From assembly GCA_030626025.1 (NCBI GenBank), contig DAOUPT010000006.1, positions 1 through 64,000 of the forward strand: a stretch of 64,000 nt of DNA, written 5' to 3'. The position numbers and the translations under genes were made by a program. Shown here piece after piece: positions 50,618-59,666 of the stretch; position 1 is the stretch's first letter, and each line of letters begins with the position of its first letter. The notes under the pieces are model-generated. The model was not told the DNA's origin. It saw only the letters and a program-made list of their open reading frames with translations, and ran no database searches. Origin of the DNA: Anderseniella sp. GTDB taxonomy: Bacteria > Pseudomonadota > Alphaproteobacteria > Rhizobiales > Aestuariivirgaceae.

Positions 50618-51206
50618 CCAGACGCCGCCGATTTACTTCATCCGCCACGGCCAGACTGACTGGAACGCGGCGCGAAAAGTGCAGGGCCAAACCGATATTC
50701 CCCTCAATGAAACCGGTCACGGTCAGGCCCGCGACGTGGCCCGTGCTTTGGCCGAGCTCGAACCGGACCCTAAAAAATTCCAGTTCTATGCCTCACCGCT
50801 CACTCGCACCCGGCAAACCATGGACCACGTGCTCAAAGCTTATGGCATCAGCGAGCAGCACGTCCTGTTCGAAGACCGCCTGCGCGAAGTCTCCTTTGGT
50901 GAGCGCGAAGGCTGGACCTGGCCTGAACTCAACGCCGATGGCATTGAACCGCGAGTTGACCCGGAAAGCTATTTCCACTGGCGCCCCGAAGGCGGTGAAA
51001 GCTACGCCGATGTCGCAGCCCGGGTAAGAGACTGGCTCGCATCGGTCACCAAACCTTCAATAGTCGTCGCCCACGGCGGCGTAAGCCGCGTATTCCGAGG
51101 CATATTATTGGGCCAGACCGGCGCAGAATACGTCGGCTTGAAAGTCCCGCAGACCAAGTTTTTCAAGGTTGAGAGCGGTGAGATTGAGTGGTTTAAAGCG
51201 CGGTGA
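50610..51206 (+). CDS. Histidine phosphatase superfamily protein
   Basis: A 198-residue protein of the phosphoglycerate mutase-like fold. The catalytic YFIRHGQTDWNAARKVQGQTDIPLNETG (RHG plus arginine pocket), SPLTRTRQTM, FEDRLREVSFGEREG with the acid residue and the second histidine in SIVVAHGGVSRVFRG are complete. A phosphatase for small phospho-metabolites is more likely than a glycolytic mutase. It starts at a GTG inside the fabI end (GTGACTGA), so it is translated with fabI. Confidence 0.88.
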   Translation: MTDQTPPIYFIRHGQTDWNAARKVQGQTDIPLNETGHGQARDVARALAELEPDPKKFQFYASPLTRTRQTMDHVLKAYGISEQHVLFEDRLREVSFGEREGWTWPELNADGIEPRVDPESYFHWRPEGGESYADVAARVRDWLASVTKPSIVVAHGGVSRVFRGILLGQTGAEYVGLKVPQTKFFKVESGEIEWFKAR

Positions 51207-51238
51207 TAACAGGATTAAGCTGGCTTTATGTAGGGATG

Positions 51239-51514
51239 CTATTTAGGCTTTTTTGCCATGCCAGTTTTCTTCTTTAAAAAGAAGTTCAGCCAAACAGAGA
51301 ATGCATAAGAGACTGCTGTGGCGGCTAAAACAAATTTTCCAAAACCAACTAGCGCATCATCATGCCCATGGTTAACACCAGACAGTAGAAGTAGTATCAA
51401 AGGTATTGGTAGTACCAGAAAGATGAAGGAGATTTTTGGAAACTTATAAAACAATGGAAAACCAAGCGGAATAAAAGGAGTGCCAAACAAAGTAACAAAT
51501 AATAATAACATCAT
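51239..51514 (-). CDS. Small three-span membrane protein, unknown
   Basis: A 91-residue protein with three hydrophobic segments (LLLFVTLFGTPFIPLGFPLF, ISFIFLVLPIPLILLLL, FVLAATAVSYAFSVWLNFFL) and a basic tail KKKTGMAKKPK. The loop VNHGHDDA is the only polar part. No family is recognised. It is the only gene on this strand between fabI and aroC, and its codon and base use are more AT-rich than those around it. Confidence 0.5.
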   Translation of the reverse strand: MMLLLFVTLFGTPFIPLGFPLFYKFPKISFIFLVLPIPLILLLLSGVNHGHDDALVGFGKFVLAATAVSYAFSVWLNFFLKKKTGMAKKPK

Positions 51515-51888
51515 GGTTTTCCTTCCAATGAACTCATTACGTCAAGACTAAGATACACGCTAATTTTAACACGAGTTAGAAGATTGTGCCGTAACAATGT
51601 GTTTACGTGTCAGGTGATCCGGTCTCAGTCGCACCGTCGTTGCTAGTGATCTTCCGACTGTATTTTTAAAGTAGCGTGAGAACCCGCAGCCGGACGAGCG
51701 AAGCGAGGACCCCGGCGCCCCAGCGCCGCCCTCCCGGAGGCCCGACCGAAGGGAGGATCAGCCGTGAGGGGAATAAAATCAGCCGTGAGGGATACTAGCA
51801 GCGTAGCGATATCATTTTCTTTGATATCGACACACACCGCCAAGCCGCGTATTACTACCCACGAATTTACCAGCGAGAACCAGCACCC
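51515..51888. other. Gap with nested GC-rich hairpins and a direct repeat
   Basis: This 374-base gap before aroC has no convincing gene. From 51690 to 51760 it is very G+C rich, with nested inverted repeats (ggcgc-ccca-gcgcc; ccctcc...gggagg; ctcccggag), like the rhizobial palindromic elements. A 14-base direct repeat atcagccgtgaggg follows at 51757-51770 and 51778-51791, then gatatc...gatatc (51807-51830 area). Frames inside it are Ala/Arg/Gly-rich shadows of the repeat. Confidence 0.5.
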
Positions 51889-52977
51889 ATGTCACATAAC
51901 AGTTTCGGCCATCTTTTCCGCATCACTACATTTGGCGAAAGCCACGGGGTGGCGATTGGTTGTGTGGTTGACGGGTGTCCTCCCGGCTTGGCGCTAACAG
52001 AAGCTGACATTCAGGGTTTTCTCGACAAGCGCAAACCGGGCCAGTCGAAATATACCACCCAGCGCCAGGAAGCTGATCAGGTGAAAATCCTGTCCGGGGT
52101 GTTTGAGGATGATCGCACCAATGGTCAGGTGACCACCGGCACGCCAATTTGCCTGATGATCGAAAACACCGATCAGCGCTCAAAAGACTATAGTGACATC
52201 CGCGACAAATACCGTCCTGGCCATGCCGACTTCACCTATGATGCCAAATACGGCGTTCGTGATTATCGCGGCGGTGGCCGGTCTTCAGCCCGCGAAACCG
52301 CCTCACGGGTTGCCGGTGGCGCGGTGGCCCGCAAGGTGCTGGACGGGATTTTCATTCGCGGCGCGCTGGTGCAGGTCGGACCCCATAAGGTCAATCGCGA
52401 CAATTGGGACTGGAATGAGATCAATAACAATCCGTTCTTTTGCCCCGATGCACAGGCAGCAAGCCAATGGGCCGATTATCTTGATGGCATTCGCAAATCC
52501 GGCTCGTCAATCGGTGCTGTGGTTGAGGTGGTGGCATCGGGCGTGCCCGCCGGTTGGGGCGCGCCGGTCTATGGCAAACTTGATCAGGATTTATCCTCGG
52601 CGATGATGAGCATCAACGCCTCCAAGGCGGTTGAGATCGGGGCCGGGTTTGGAGCTGCCTGTCTGACCGGTGAAGAAAACGCCGACCAAATTCGCATGGT
52701 CGATGGCAAGCCGCAATTTCAATCCAACCATGCCGGCGGTATTCTGGGCGGCATCTCAAGTGGCCAGGACATCGTCGTGCGCTTTGCCGTCAAACCCACA
52801 TCGTCAATACTAACACCGCGCAAATCAGTGACCGCCGACGGGCAGGACACCGACATCATCACCAAGGGCCGCCATGACCCCTGCGTTGGCATCCGCGCCG
52901 TGCCGGTGGGCGAGGCAATGATGGCGCTGGTGCTGGCTGATCACAAATTGCGGCACCGGGCTCAAATAGGCGATTAG
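51889..52977 (+). CDS. aroC: Chorismate synthase
   Basis: A 362-residue FMN-dependent enzyme that makes chorismate from EPSP, the last common step to aromatic amino acids. The N-terminal [20 protein letters not shown], then [37 protein letters not shown] (read in parts), and [22 protein letters not shown] and [17 protein letters not shown] are all family signatures. Four bases separate it from the pseudouridine synthase gene. Confidence 0.98.
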   Translation: MSHNSFGHLFRITTFGESHGVAIGCVVDGCPPGLALTEADIQGFLDKRKPGQSKYTTQRQEADQVKILSGVFEDDRTNGQVTTGTPICLMIENTDQRSKDYSDIRDKYRPGHADFTYDAKYGVRDYRGGGRSSARETASRVAGGAVARKVLDGIFIRGALVQVGPHKVNRDNWDWNEINNNPFFCPDAQAASQWADYLDGIRKSGSSIGAVVEVVASGVPAGWGAPVYGKLDQDLSSAMMSINASKAVEIGAGFGAACLTGEENADQIRMVDGKPQFQSNHAGGILGGISSGQDIVVRFAVKPTSSILTPRKSVTADGQDTDIITKGRHDPCVGIRAVPVGEAMMALVLADHKLRHRAQIGD

Positions 52978-52981
52978 GCGA

Positions 52982-53638
52982 ATGAGGCCATTTGTCTACA
53001 AACCGCCTGCCGAACCCTGGTTGACTGTCGTCCATCAGGATGATGATTTGCTGGTGCTCGACAAGCCAAGCGGTCTGTTGAGTGTGCCGGGCAAGGCGCT
53101 CGAGCATGGTGATTGTCTGGAACGCCGGGCGCAAGGATCATACCCGCAGTGCCGCATTGTCCACCGACTCGATATGGATACTTCGGGTATTCTGGTGCTG
53201 GCCATGAACGCCAAAGCCCACCGTCATCTCGGCCTGCAGTTCGAACGTCGCCATGTTAAAAAAACCTATCTGGCCCGAGTTTGGGGCGTGATGGAAAAGG
53301 ACAGCGGCACCGTTGATTTGCCACTGATCTGCGACTGGCCCAACCGCCCCCGCCAGATGGTAGATCACCAGCGCGGCAAGCCTTCGCAAACCGATTGGCA
53401 GGTGTTGCAGCAAGAGACCAATGCAACCTGTGTGGAACTGACCCCGCGAACCGGCCGCTCACATCAATTGCGCGTTCACCTGTTAAGTCTTGGTCATCCG
53501 ATTCTCGGCGATAATATCTATGCCCATCGCCAAGCGTTATTGGCGGCTGACAGATTGCAGCTTCATGCGCAAAAACTGACACTGTTTCACCCTTCCGACG
53601 GACGGACCTGCGAGTTTTTCAGTGAATGCCCGTTTTAA
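52982..53638 (+). CDS. rluA: RluA-type pseudouridine synthase
   Basis: A 218-residue RNA pseudouridine synthase without the S4 domain, as in RluA, which modifies 23S rRNA U746 and tRNA U32 in E. coli. The catalytic motif is IVHRLDMDTSGILVLA with the active aspartate; LLVLDKPSGLLSVPG, RTGRSHQLRVHLLSLGHPILGDNIYA and LQLHAQKLTLFHP are standard. The length agrees with RluA more than with RluC or RluD. The RNA target in this organism is inferred. Confidence 0.87.
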   Translation: MRPFVYKPPAEPWLTVVHQDDDLLVLDKPSGLLSVPGKALEHGDCLERRAQGSYPQCRIVHRLDMDTSGILVLAMNAKAHRHLGLQFERRHVKKTYLARVWGVMEKDSGTVDLPLICDWPNRPRQMVDHQRGKPSQTDWQVLQQETNATCVELTPRTGRSHQLRVHLLSLGHPILGDNIYAHRQALLAADRLQLHAQKLTLFHPSDGRTCEFFSECPF

Positions 53639-54519
53639 TCTGAGCTGCCGACTTGCGTTGCAACAACCCACCAGTCAGGGTGTTCACCGGCAATTGCCGT
53701 CGCCGCATCTTCGGCCTCTCTCGGGCTGTTAAACAGTCCAAAACAGGTGGTGCCTGAACCGGACATGCGAGCCAGTTGGCAGGCGGGGGCTTGCTCAAGC
53801 GCTACGATGGTCTGGCCAATATCAGGCGTCAGCGCGATGGCGGCTTTCTGTAAATCATTGCGGGTTTGACCTAGCCATTCAATCCAGTCATTGCCGGGCA
53901 AATCGCCCATCGTAGAAAACGCCGCTTGGCCAATCGGTAACGAAAGTTGTTTAAACACCGCAGGCGTTGAAACGCCAATTCCGCAATTAACCAGAACACA
54001 ATCAAGGACCGGAAAATGATCAATGTTGACCAGCTCTTCCCCGATACCACGCATCCGGCACGATGCATCGTTCAAACACACCGGCACATCAGCACCAAGC
54101 GACAGGGCGATGGCGCTGAGCCTGTCGGCATTAATATCAATCTGCCAAAGCTCGATCAGCCCGTTCAACGCCGCTGCTGCATCTGCTGACCCGCCGCCAA
54201 TACCCGACGACACCGGCAGGTTTTTCTGCAACCGAAAGGCTGTCGGGGGCAGGGGGCTTGCCATCGCATCAGACAAATGCCGATAAGCCTGCAACACCAG
54301 ATTATCATCATCTACCCGCAGACCATCGCCAAACGGTCCGGCAATCTCAAGGCTGGTTTGATCAGCCGGTGCGATGTGCAATTGGTCGCCAATGTCGGCA
54401 AAAACAACAAGGCTATCGAGAAGATGAAACCCGTCGGTCCGCCTGCCGGTCACATGCAGTGCCAGATTGATCTTGGCTTTAGCCGTATATTGAACAGGCT
54501 CGCCAGAGCGCTTGATCAC
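53635..54519 (-). CDS. ispE: 4-diphosphocytidyl-2-C-methyl-D-erythritol kinase
   Basis: A 294-residue GHMP kinase, fourth step of the MEP isoprenoid pathway. The substrate end AKAKINLALHVTGRRTDGFH and the ATP loop PVSSGIGGGSADAAAAL are conserved, and the C-terminal RMSGSGTTCFGLF closes the fold. It is the second MEP gene here after dxs, though 44 kb away. Its GTG start overlaps the TPR gene stop (GTGA), so the two are co-translated, and its 3' end overlaps the rluA end by four bases. Confidence 0.96.
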   Translation of the reverse strand: MIKRSGEPVQYTAKAKINLALHVTGRRTDGFHLLDSLVVFADIGDQLHIAPADQTSLEIAGPFGDGLRVDDDNLVLQAYRHLSDAMASPLPPTAFRLQKNLPVSSGIGGGSADAAAALNGLIELWQIDINADRLSAIALSLGADVPVCLNDASCRMRGIGEELVNIDHFPVLDCVLVNCGIGVSTPAVFKQLSLPIGQAAFSTMGDLPGNDWIEWLGQTRNDLQKAAIALTPDIGQTIVALEQAPACQLARMSGSGTTCFGLFNSPREAEDAATAIAGEHPDWWVVATQVGSSD

Positions 54520-56234
54520 GACTTGTCAGCCGCGTCGCTTGATGCGTTGTTGTCGCTCATGCCATTCTTGATCTTGTCCAAAATCTTGGCCAGCGCTTTT
54601 TTCTCCGGCTTGCTGTCACGGGCATGAGCCCATTGAAAACCAGCCTCAAGTTTGCGCCCGACCTTCCAGTAGGCATCGCCCAGATGGTCATTGATCGTCG
54701 GATCGCCCGGACGCAATTTTACCGCCCGCTCAAGCCGCTTGACCGCTTCCTCATATTTGCCAAGCCGGTAATGAGCCCAGCCGACAGAGTCAATAATAAA
54801 GCCATCGCGCGGTCTAAGGGCTGCTGCCTGCTCAACCATCTCAAGGGCTTCATCAAGGTTCTCGCCACGGTCAATCCACGAATAGCCCAGATAATTGAGC
54901 ACCGATGGCTGGGACGGGCGCAACTTCAACGCCATTTGAAAATCAGGTTCGGCCCGGCTCCATTGTCCGGCCCGCTCATGCGACATGCCACGATAATAAT
55001 AAACCGCCCAGTGTTGGCGCTTTTTTTCTTTGACCCGAGCCAGCGCCAGGCTCAAAGCCTCTGCCGCCTCAACCCACTTTTCACGGCCATACAAAATACT
55101 GCCCTTGGTGCTCCAGGCCTGAAAATTATCAGGCTCGCGGGCAATCAGCCCATCCAGTCGAACAATGGCTTCGTCCTGACGGTCGAGATTATCGAGATTG
55201 TTGGCGATCTGAATAGTGACATTGCTGTACAGCGGCGACGTTGGACCCACCGCAGAAAACGCATCAATCGCCTTCTCGTACTGTTTGATGCTTTCATACA
55301 CTTCAGCCAGAAGCACCTGGGCCACAGGCAGTTTGGGACGCATATACAAACTAAGCCGGGCATAAATCAGTGCAACATTTGCGCTCTTGCGGCCAGACAG
55401 TGCGCCAGCCAGCGAGAACAGAACCTCAAACATCCCGTCTCGTGGCCGGGAAATTTTTTGCGGTGCTGGCTTATTGGCATCAAGAGCAGCCAGCCTTTGA
55501 ACGATGATTGGGTTGCGCTCTGTAAGGGTCAGATAGTTGGTAAAAATCTTCCGTGCCTCTTCCTTGCGCCCGGCTCGCCACAAGAAGCTGCCATAGCTGT
55601 CCACCAGTCGCAACGAATTACCTGCCTTGCTCATTGCAGATTTGAAGCTCTTTTCCGCCTGGGCGCTATTGCCAAGATAGTCAGCGATATAAGCCTTGTG
55701 AGCTGCCTTGAATTTTGCCAGGTTTCCCTGATCATCCAATTTGTCCAGCGCCGCAAAAGCTTGTTTGTTTTTATTTGACGCGGCATATGTCCAGGCAATC
55801 AAAACCGAAGAGGTCAGCGCCCCGATCCGGTTCGGAGCAGCCTTGGAAAAATGCTTGCGGGCCGCTGTATAATTGTTGGCTATGACCTTGTTTAGCCCCA
55901 AAACAAAGCGGGCAAGTTGGTGGTCGGGCCTGTTTATTACAATCTGTTCGGCAAGCTCGATCGCCCGTGGCAGCTCTCCAGTGGTGACATTTAAAACAAA
56001 TGCCCGCTCTAAAAGGACCTGATCGGTGGTGTTTTCGCCATAGGCACGGCTGTAATATTGCGCAGCCACGTCAAAATCTTTCTGGCGTGCCGCTGCCCTG
56101 CCAATCAGATAATTACTGGCATGGGAGGAAAATCCGATATCCTTGCCGCCATTGGTTGCAATAGCAGTTTGACTTGAAAGGAAAGTCCCTGTTGTCAGAA
56201 ACAGGCTGATTATGAGTGCTTTTGATTTTTTCAT
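54516..56234 (-). CDS. Secreted tetratricopeptide repeat protein
   Basis: A 572-residue protein with a signal peptide (ALIISLFLTTGTFLSSQTAIA) followed by TPR units over nearly the whole length. Clear ones are YLIGRAAARQKDFDVAAQYYSRAYG, FQAWSTKGSILYGREKWVEAAEAL, VYYYRGMSHERAGQWSRAEPDF, VLNYLGYSWIDRGENLDEALEMVEQAA and the last pair WAHYRLGKYEEAVKRLERAV (given in parts). This layout is common in alphaproteobacteria just before ispE. It is probably a periplasmic or membrane-bound scaffold; no partner is known. Confidence 0.88.
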   Translation of the reverse strand: MKKSKALIISLFLTTGTFLSSQTAIATNGGKDIGFSSHASNYLIGRAAARQKDFDVAAQYYSRAYGENTTDQVLLERAFVLNVTTGELPRAIELAEQIVINRPDHQLARFVLGLNKVIANNYTAARKHFSKAAPNRIGALTSSVLIAWTYAASNKNKQAFAALDKLDDQGNLAKFKAAHKAYIADYLGNSAQAEKSFKSAMSKAGNSLRLVDSYGSFLWRAGRKEEARKIFTNYLTLTERNPIIVQRLAALDANKPAPQKISRPRDGMFEVLFSLAGALSGRKSANVALIYARLSLYMRPKLPVAQVLLAEVYESIKQYEKAIDAFSAVGPTSPLYSNVTIQIANNLDNLDRQDEAIVRLDGLIAREPDNFQAWSTKGSILYGREKWVEAAEALSLALARVKEKKRQHWAVYYYRGMSHERAGQWSRAEPDFQMALKLRPSQPSVLNYLGYSWIDRGENLDEALEMVEQAAALRPRDGFIIDSVGWAHYRLGKYEEAVKRLERAVKLRPGDPTINDHLGDAYWKVGRKLEAGFQWAHARDSKPEKKALAKILDKIKNGMSDNNASSDAADKS

Positions 56235-56384
56235 CTAACTTCCCGATTCGGCGTTTATATCTAGAACAAAATAATAATAGACAATTTTGCTGGCGTATAC
56301 TCACAATTCTCGTGTAGTGTCAGCTATCAAAAACATAGCGATGTTTATTTAGCATGTTTCCCAACAAGTCAGATTGTAAATTTA

Positions 56385-57299
56385 ATGAACTCCAATGCGT
56401 CTGTTATAGCAGAAATTCCAACTGTTAAAGATTACGTTCTTTTAACACTTCTGGCAGCGGTCTGGGGGGCAAGCTTTATGCTCATCAAAGTAGCGGTCGA
56501 AACAATTCCGGCCGTGCCCATGACCGCCGGACGCCTGACAATTGCAACCATTGTGATGTTTGCACTGGTTCTGGCATCGCGGCAAAAGTTTCCCCGCGGT
56601 GTGAAGGTTTGGGCAATGATGGCTGTGGTAGCGGTTTTGGGCAACGCTGCTCCCTTTGCCCTGATTTCTTGGGGCGAGGAAAGCGTTGATAGCGGATTGG
56701 CAGCAATCATGATGGCAGTGATGCCGCTCACCACGCTTCTTCTGGCTCACATCTTTACAGCTGATGAAAAGCTCAACCGCTGGAAGCTGGCCGGTGTCAT
56801 GTTCGGCTTTGTTGGGCTGGTGGTGTTGATGGGGCCGGAAAGGCTGCTCACTTTGGGTGATGACGTGGTTCGTCAACTGGCCATTGTTCTGGCCGCTGTT
56901 TGTTATGGCATAACCAGTTTGGTTGTAAAATTTATAAAGGGTGTGCCAGCTCGCGCATTAACCGCTGGTGTCATGCTGATTTCCATGTTGATCATGGTGC
57001 CTTTCAGTTTTGTGGCTTTCGATCTGAGCCAGGTTTCCCCCTCAGCCTCTTCAATAATCGCGACTATCATTCTCGGGGTTTTTCAAACTGCGCTTGCCGG
57101 TATTGGAGCCTATTTCATTATTCACAAACTCGGCGCGACGTTCTTTTCTCAGTTAAACTTTATAGTCCCGCTGTTTGGCGTCTTGTTTGGTTTCATATTC
57201 CTGTCCGAAAATCCTGGGTTTTATGCCTTGCTGGCGCTGGCAATAATTCTGGCCGGTATCGGTTTGGCGCGATATGGAATTCACAAATCGTTGCAGTGA
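56385..57299 (+). CDS. EamA/DMT-family transporter
   Basis: A 304-residue permease with ten predicted helices as two EamA repeats. The first starts YVLLTLLAAVWGASFMLIKVAVETIPAVPMTAGRL, the second in LAIVLAAVCYGITSLVVKF, and it ends in FIVPLFGVLFGFIFLSENP and LALAIILAGIGLARYG. Substrate unknown; relatives export amino acids or metabolites. It is divergent from the TPR gene and 54 bases ahead of the MBL-fold gene. Confidence 0.9.
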   Translation: MNSNASVIAEIPTVKDYVLLTLLAAVWGASFMLIKVAVETIPAVPMTAGRLTIATIVMFALVLASRQKFPRGVKVWAMMAVVAVLGNAAPFALISWGEESVDSGLAAIMMAVMPLTTLLLAHIFTADEKLNRWKLAGVMFGFVGLVVLMGPERLLTLGDDVVRQLAIVLAAVCYGITSLVVKFIKGVPARALTAGVMLISMLIMVPFSFVAFDLSQVSPSASSIIATIILGVFQTALAGIGAYFIIHKLGATFFSQLNFIVPLFGVLFGFIFLSENPGFYALLALAIILAGIGLARYGIHKSLQ

Positions 57300-57353
57300 T
57301 TTTGCATTTCAACTGTGATACATTCACATTCAAATATGTTTACAGGGAGAAAA

Positions 57354-58334
57354 ATGATGATGAAATCGGTTTCAAGGCGCAGTGTTTTAGCGGGTGGTTC
57401 AAGCCTGATTGCCGCGCCATTTGTTTTGCCTGGCCTGACATCGCTAGCTGATGCCAAGGCCCCCATGCTGGGTGCGCAACGGCCCAATCACTATCGCTTC
57501 AAATTTGGCAAGATGGAAATTACCACCATCAATGACGGGGCGTTCTATCTCGGTGGCCCGTTCCCGATTTTTGGCACCGATCAATTTCCCGAAGATGTCG
57601 AAGAACTGGCAGTTGCCAATCATCTGCCGCCCAAGCGCATGGAAATTGGTTTTTCACCGGTCATTATCAATACCGGCAATGAACTGATATTATTTGATAC
57701 CGGCAACGGTGATCGGCGTGGTGAAAGTGCTGGACATTTGCAGGCAGCCATGAAGATCGCCGGTTTCACTGCTGACCAGATAGATATTGTCGTCCTCAGT
57801 CATTTTCATGCCGACCACATTGGCGGCGTCATGGCCGGTGGCAAGCTGGCGTTTCCTAATGCCCGCTATATTACCGGTGAAGTTGAGAGCAATTTCTGGT
57901 TGCATCCTGATCAGGAAGGTGGCCGGACCGGCAATACCCACAAATTGGCTATGATCAATGTCAAACCAGTGGCTGATAACACCACCTTCATCAAGGATGG
58001 AGCAACAATTGCTTCGGGTATCACGTCACTGTTTGCCCCTGGCCATACGCCGGGCCACATGGCTTTTCATATTGAAAGCGAAGGAAAACGTATTTTCCTT
58101 GGTGCCGATTTTTGTAATCACTATGTCATGTCACTGCAAAACCCCGATTGGCATATGGCTTTTGATATGGAAAAAGAACAGGCTGGCCAAACTCGCCGCA
58201 AACTGCTTGATATGCTGGCCACTGAAAAAATACCCTTCACCAGCTACCACATGCCGTTTCCAGCTGTCGGCTATGTGGAGAAAAAGGACGACGGCTTTGT
58301 TTATGTGCCCGCCAGTTATCAATTAAATCTCTGA
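57354..58334 (+). CDS. Exported MBL-fold metallohydrolase
   Basis: A 326-residue protein with a twin-arginine-like leader (SVSRRSVLAGGSSLIAAPFVLPG) and a metallo-beta-lactamase fold. The metal motif is VVLSHFHADHIGGVMAG, with further ligands in FAPGHTPGHMAFHIES, ADFCNHY and the final TSYHMPFPAVGYV. Members are lactonases or hydrolases acting in the periplasm, so the substrate cannot be named. The ATG at 57354, preceded by an aggga site, gives the leader. Its 3' end overlaps the next minus-strand gene by 12 bases. Confidence 0.87.
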   Translation: MMMKSVSRRSVLAGGSSLIAAPFVLPGLTSLADAKAPMLGAQRPNHYRFKFGKMEITTINDGAFYLGGPFPIFGTDQFPEDVEELAVANHLPPKRMEIGFSPVIINTGNELILFDTGNGDRRGESAGHLQAAMKIAGFTADQIDIVVLSHFHADHIGGVMAGGKLAFPNARYITGEVESNFWLHPDQEGGRTGNTHKLAMINVKPVADNTTFIKDGATIASGITSLFAPGHTPGHMAFHIESEGKRIFLGADFCNHYVMSLQNPDWHMAFDMEKEQAGQTRRKLLDMLATEKIPFTSYHMPFPAVGYVEKKDDGFVYVPASYQLNL

Positions 58335-58910
58335 TTTGCGCCAATTGAGATAGTCGGCTTTGGTATCAACATCATAACGGGTGTTGGCGTAGCCGACTTT
58401 CAAACCCTGGGCATTGTCCAGCGTGTCGGCCAGCGCATGCTCACTCGACCAGCGGACATTTTCGAAAATGGCCGGTATGCGTGGAGACCGCTGTGCGCCA
58501 ACCAGCCAATACCCGCCATCACCGGCAGAACCAAACACCAGATCATTTGATCCCAATTGCCGGAAAGCACCTGCAACGTCGTTTGCAGTGATGAATGGAA
58601 TATCCGTGCCGATGATAACAACCGGTCCCGGAGGCACAATATCAAAAATTCGTTGCATGCGCTCGCCAAGATTGCCCGGCCCTTGCGGGAAAGGCGTCAC
58701 GTTCGCAGGCCAGTGATGTTCATAAAAAGCAGTGTCGGGTGCAACAGCAGCCAAGGTTTTCCAGCGCTGATCAGGCGCCAGAGTCCGCATGGTGCTGGAC
58801 ATCAGATGTCGATAAACCCCGGTGGCCCGCGCTACGCCGATGCTTTTGGCAAGGCGTGATTTAACCCGTCCGGCCACCGGCTGCTTGGCCATGATCACCA
58901 GATGCTTCAT
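58323..58910 (-). CDS. TIGR04282/DUF2064-type nucleotidyl- or glycosyltransferase-like protein
   Basis: A 195-residue GT-A-fold protein with IMAKQPVAGRVKSRLAKSIG, GPGNLGERMQRIFD, VVIIGTDIPFITANDV and LVFGSAGDGGYWLVGA, the pattern of the family tagged as arsenosugar biosynthesis glycosyltransferase (DUF2064). The actual activity in bacteria is not settled. It overlaps the preceding family 2 glycosyltransferase by four bases (ATGA), which is the usual pair for this family. No arsenic methylase is seen in the window. Confidence 0.85.
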   Translation of the reverse strand: MKHLVIMAKQPVAGRVKSRLAKSIGVARATGVYRHLMSSTMRTLAPDQRWKTLAAVAPDTAFYEHHWPANVTPFPQGPGNLGERMQRIFDIVPPGPVVIIGTDIPFITANDVAGAFRQLGSNDLVFGSAGDGGYWLVGAQRSPRIPAIFENVRWSSEHALADTLDNAQGLKVGYANTRYDVDTKADYLNWRKSEI

Positions 58911-59584
58911 TGATATCTATCCAGAATTTTGTCCGGCGCGATACCGGCAAACCACAACATCAGACATTTCGCATTACGCGCCATCCGCACGATGTAACCA
59001 TCGCGTTTGTAGCGTTCGGCACTTGTGGTGGCAGTGGTTTGAAAATAGTGCAGTCGCGAGCGGCCAATGCGCCTGATGATATCCACATCTTCCATCAGCA
59101 CCAACGGCTTGAACCCTCCAATCTCGTCATATAGATGACGTGAAATCAGCAATCCCTGATCACCGTAGGGCAGGGAAAAGAGCTTGCAACGCAGTTTGAC
59201 AATTGTCTCCAATATTCGCGCCCGCCGTCGCCGGTCATCAAGCGCAAAACGAAACACGGCGGCTTTATGCCTGTCATTGTCGCGGATAAATTCACCAACC
59301 TCATCAATCCAGCTTTCGGCCAAAACCGTGTCGGAATGTAAAAACAGCAACCAGTCTGCCTTGGCCGACTTGCCACCCTGAACCAATTGCGGGCCGCGCC
59401 CTTTTTCAGTCGTGATAACATTAGCCCCGGCCTCATCGACAATGGCCAGCGTCTCATCCCCGGAGCCACCATCAATCACCACCAGTTCCTTGACCAGACC
59501 GACAATCGCACCGGGAACGAGGGCGCTTAGAGTTCCAGGCAAATGGCTGGCCGCATTCAGCGTTGGGATGATTATAGAAAGCAT
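58907..59584 (-). CDS. TIGR04283-type family 2 glycosyltransferase
   Basis: A 225-residue GT2 protein with IIIPTLNAASHLPGTLSAL, ELVVIDGGSGDETL, GRGPQLVQGG, LLFLHSDTVLAESW (DXD-like) and LVLMEDVDIIRRIGRSRL. This is the partner family of the DUF2064 protein in so-called arsenosugar or related glycolipid loci. The ATG at 59584 (MLSIIIPTLN) is used rather than 59605. It starts the two-gene minus-strand unit. Confidence 0.87.
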   Translation of the reverse strand: MLSIIIPTLNAASHLPGTLSALVPGAIVGLVKELVVIDGGSGDETLAIVDEAGANVITTEKGRGPQLVQGGKSAKADWLLFLHSDTVLAESWIDEVGEFIRDNDRHKAAVFRFALDDRRRRARILETIVKLRCKLFSLPYGDQGLLISRHLYDEIGGFKPLVLMEDVDIIRRIGRSRLHYFQTTATTSAERYKRDGYIVRMARNAKCLMLWFAGIAPDKILDRYQ

Positions 59585-59666
59585 GACAGGCTGATAGCAT
59601 ATCATGCCGCCGGAGGTGAAATAAATATGTTCTTGTAATGTTCTCGTTTTGCGTTATGTTTGATCC

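Noticed and set aside
51643-51843. 66-codon minus-strand frame before aroC
   Set aside because: Ala/Arg/Gly-rich reading of the GC-rich hairpin core with no ribosome site or family match.
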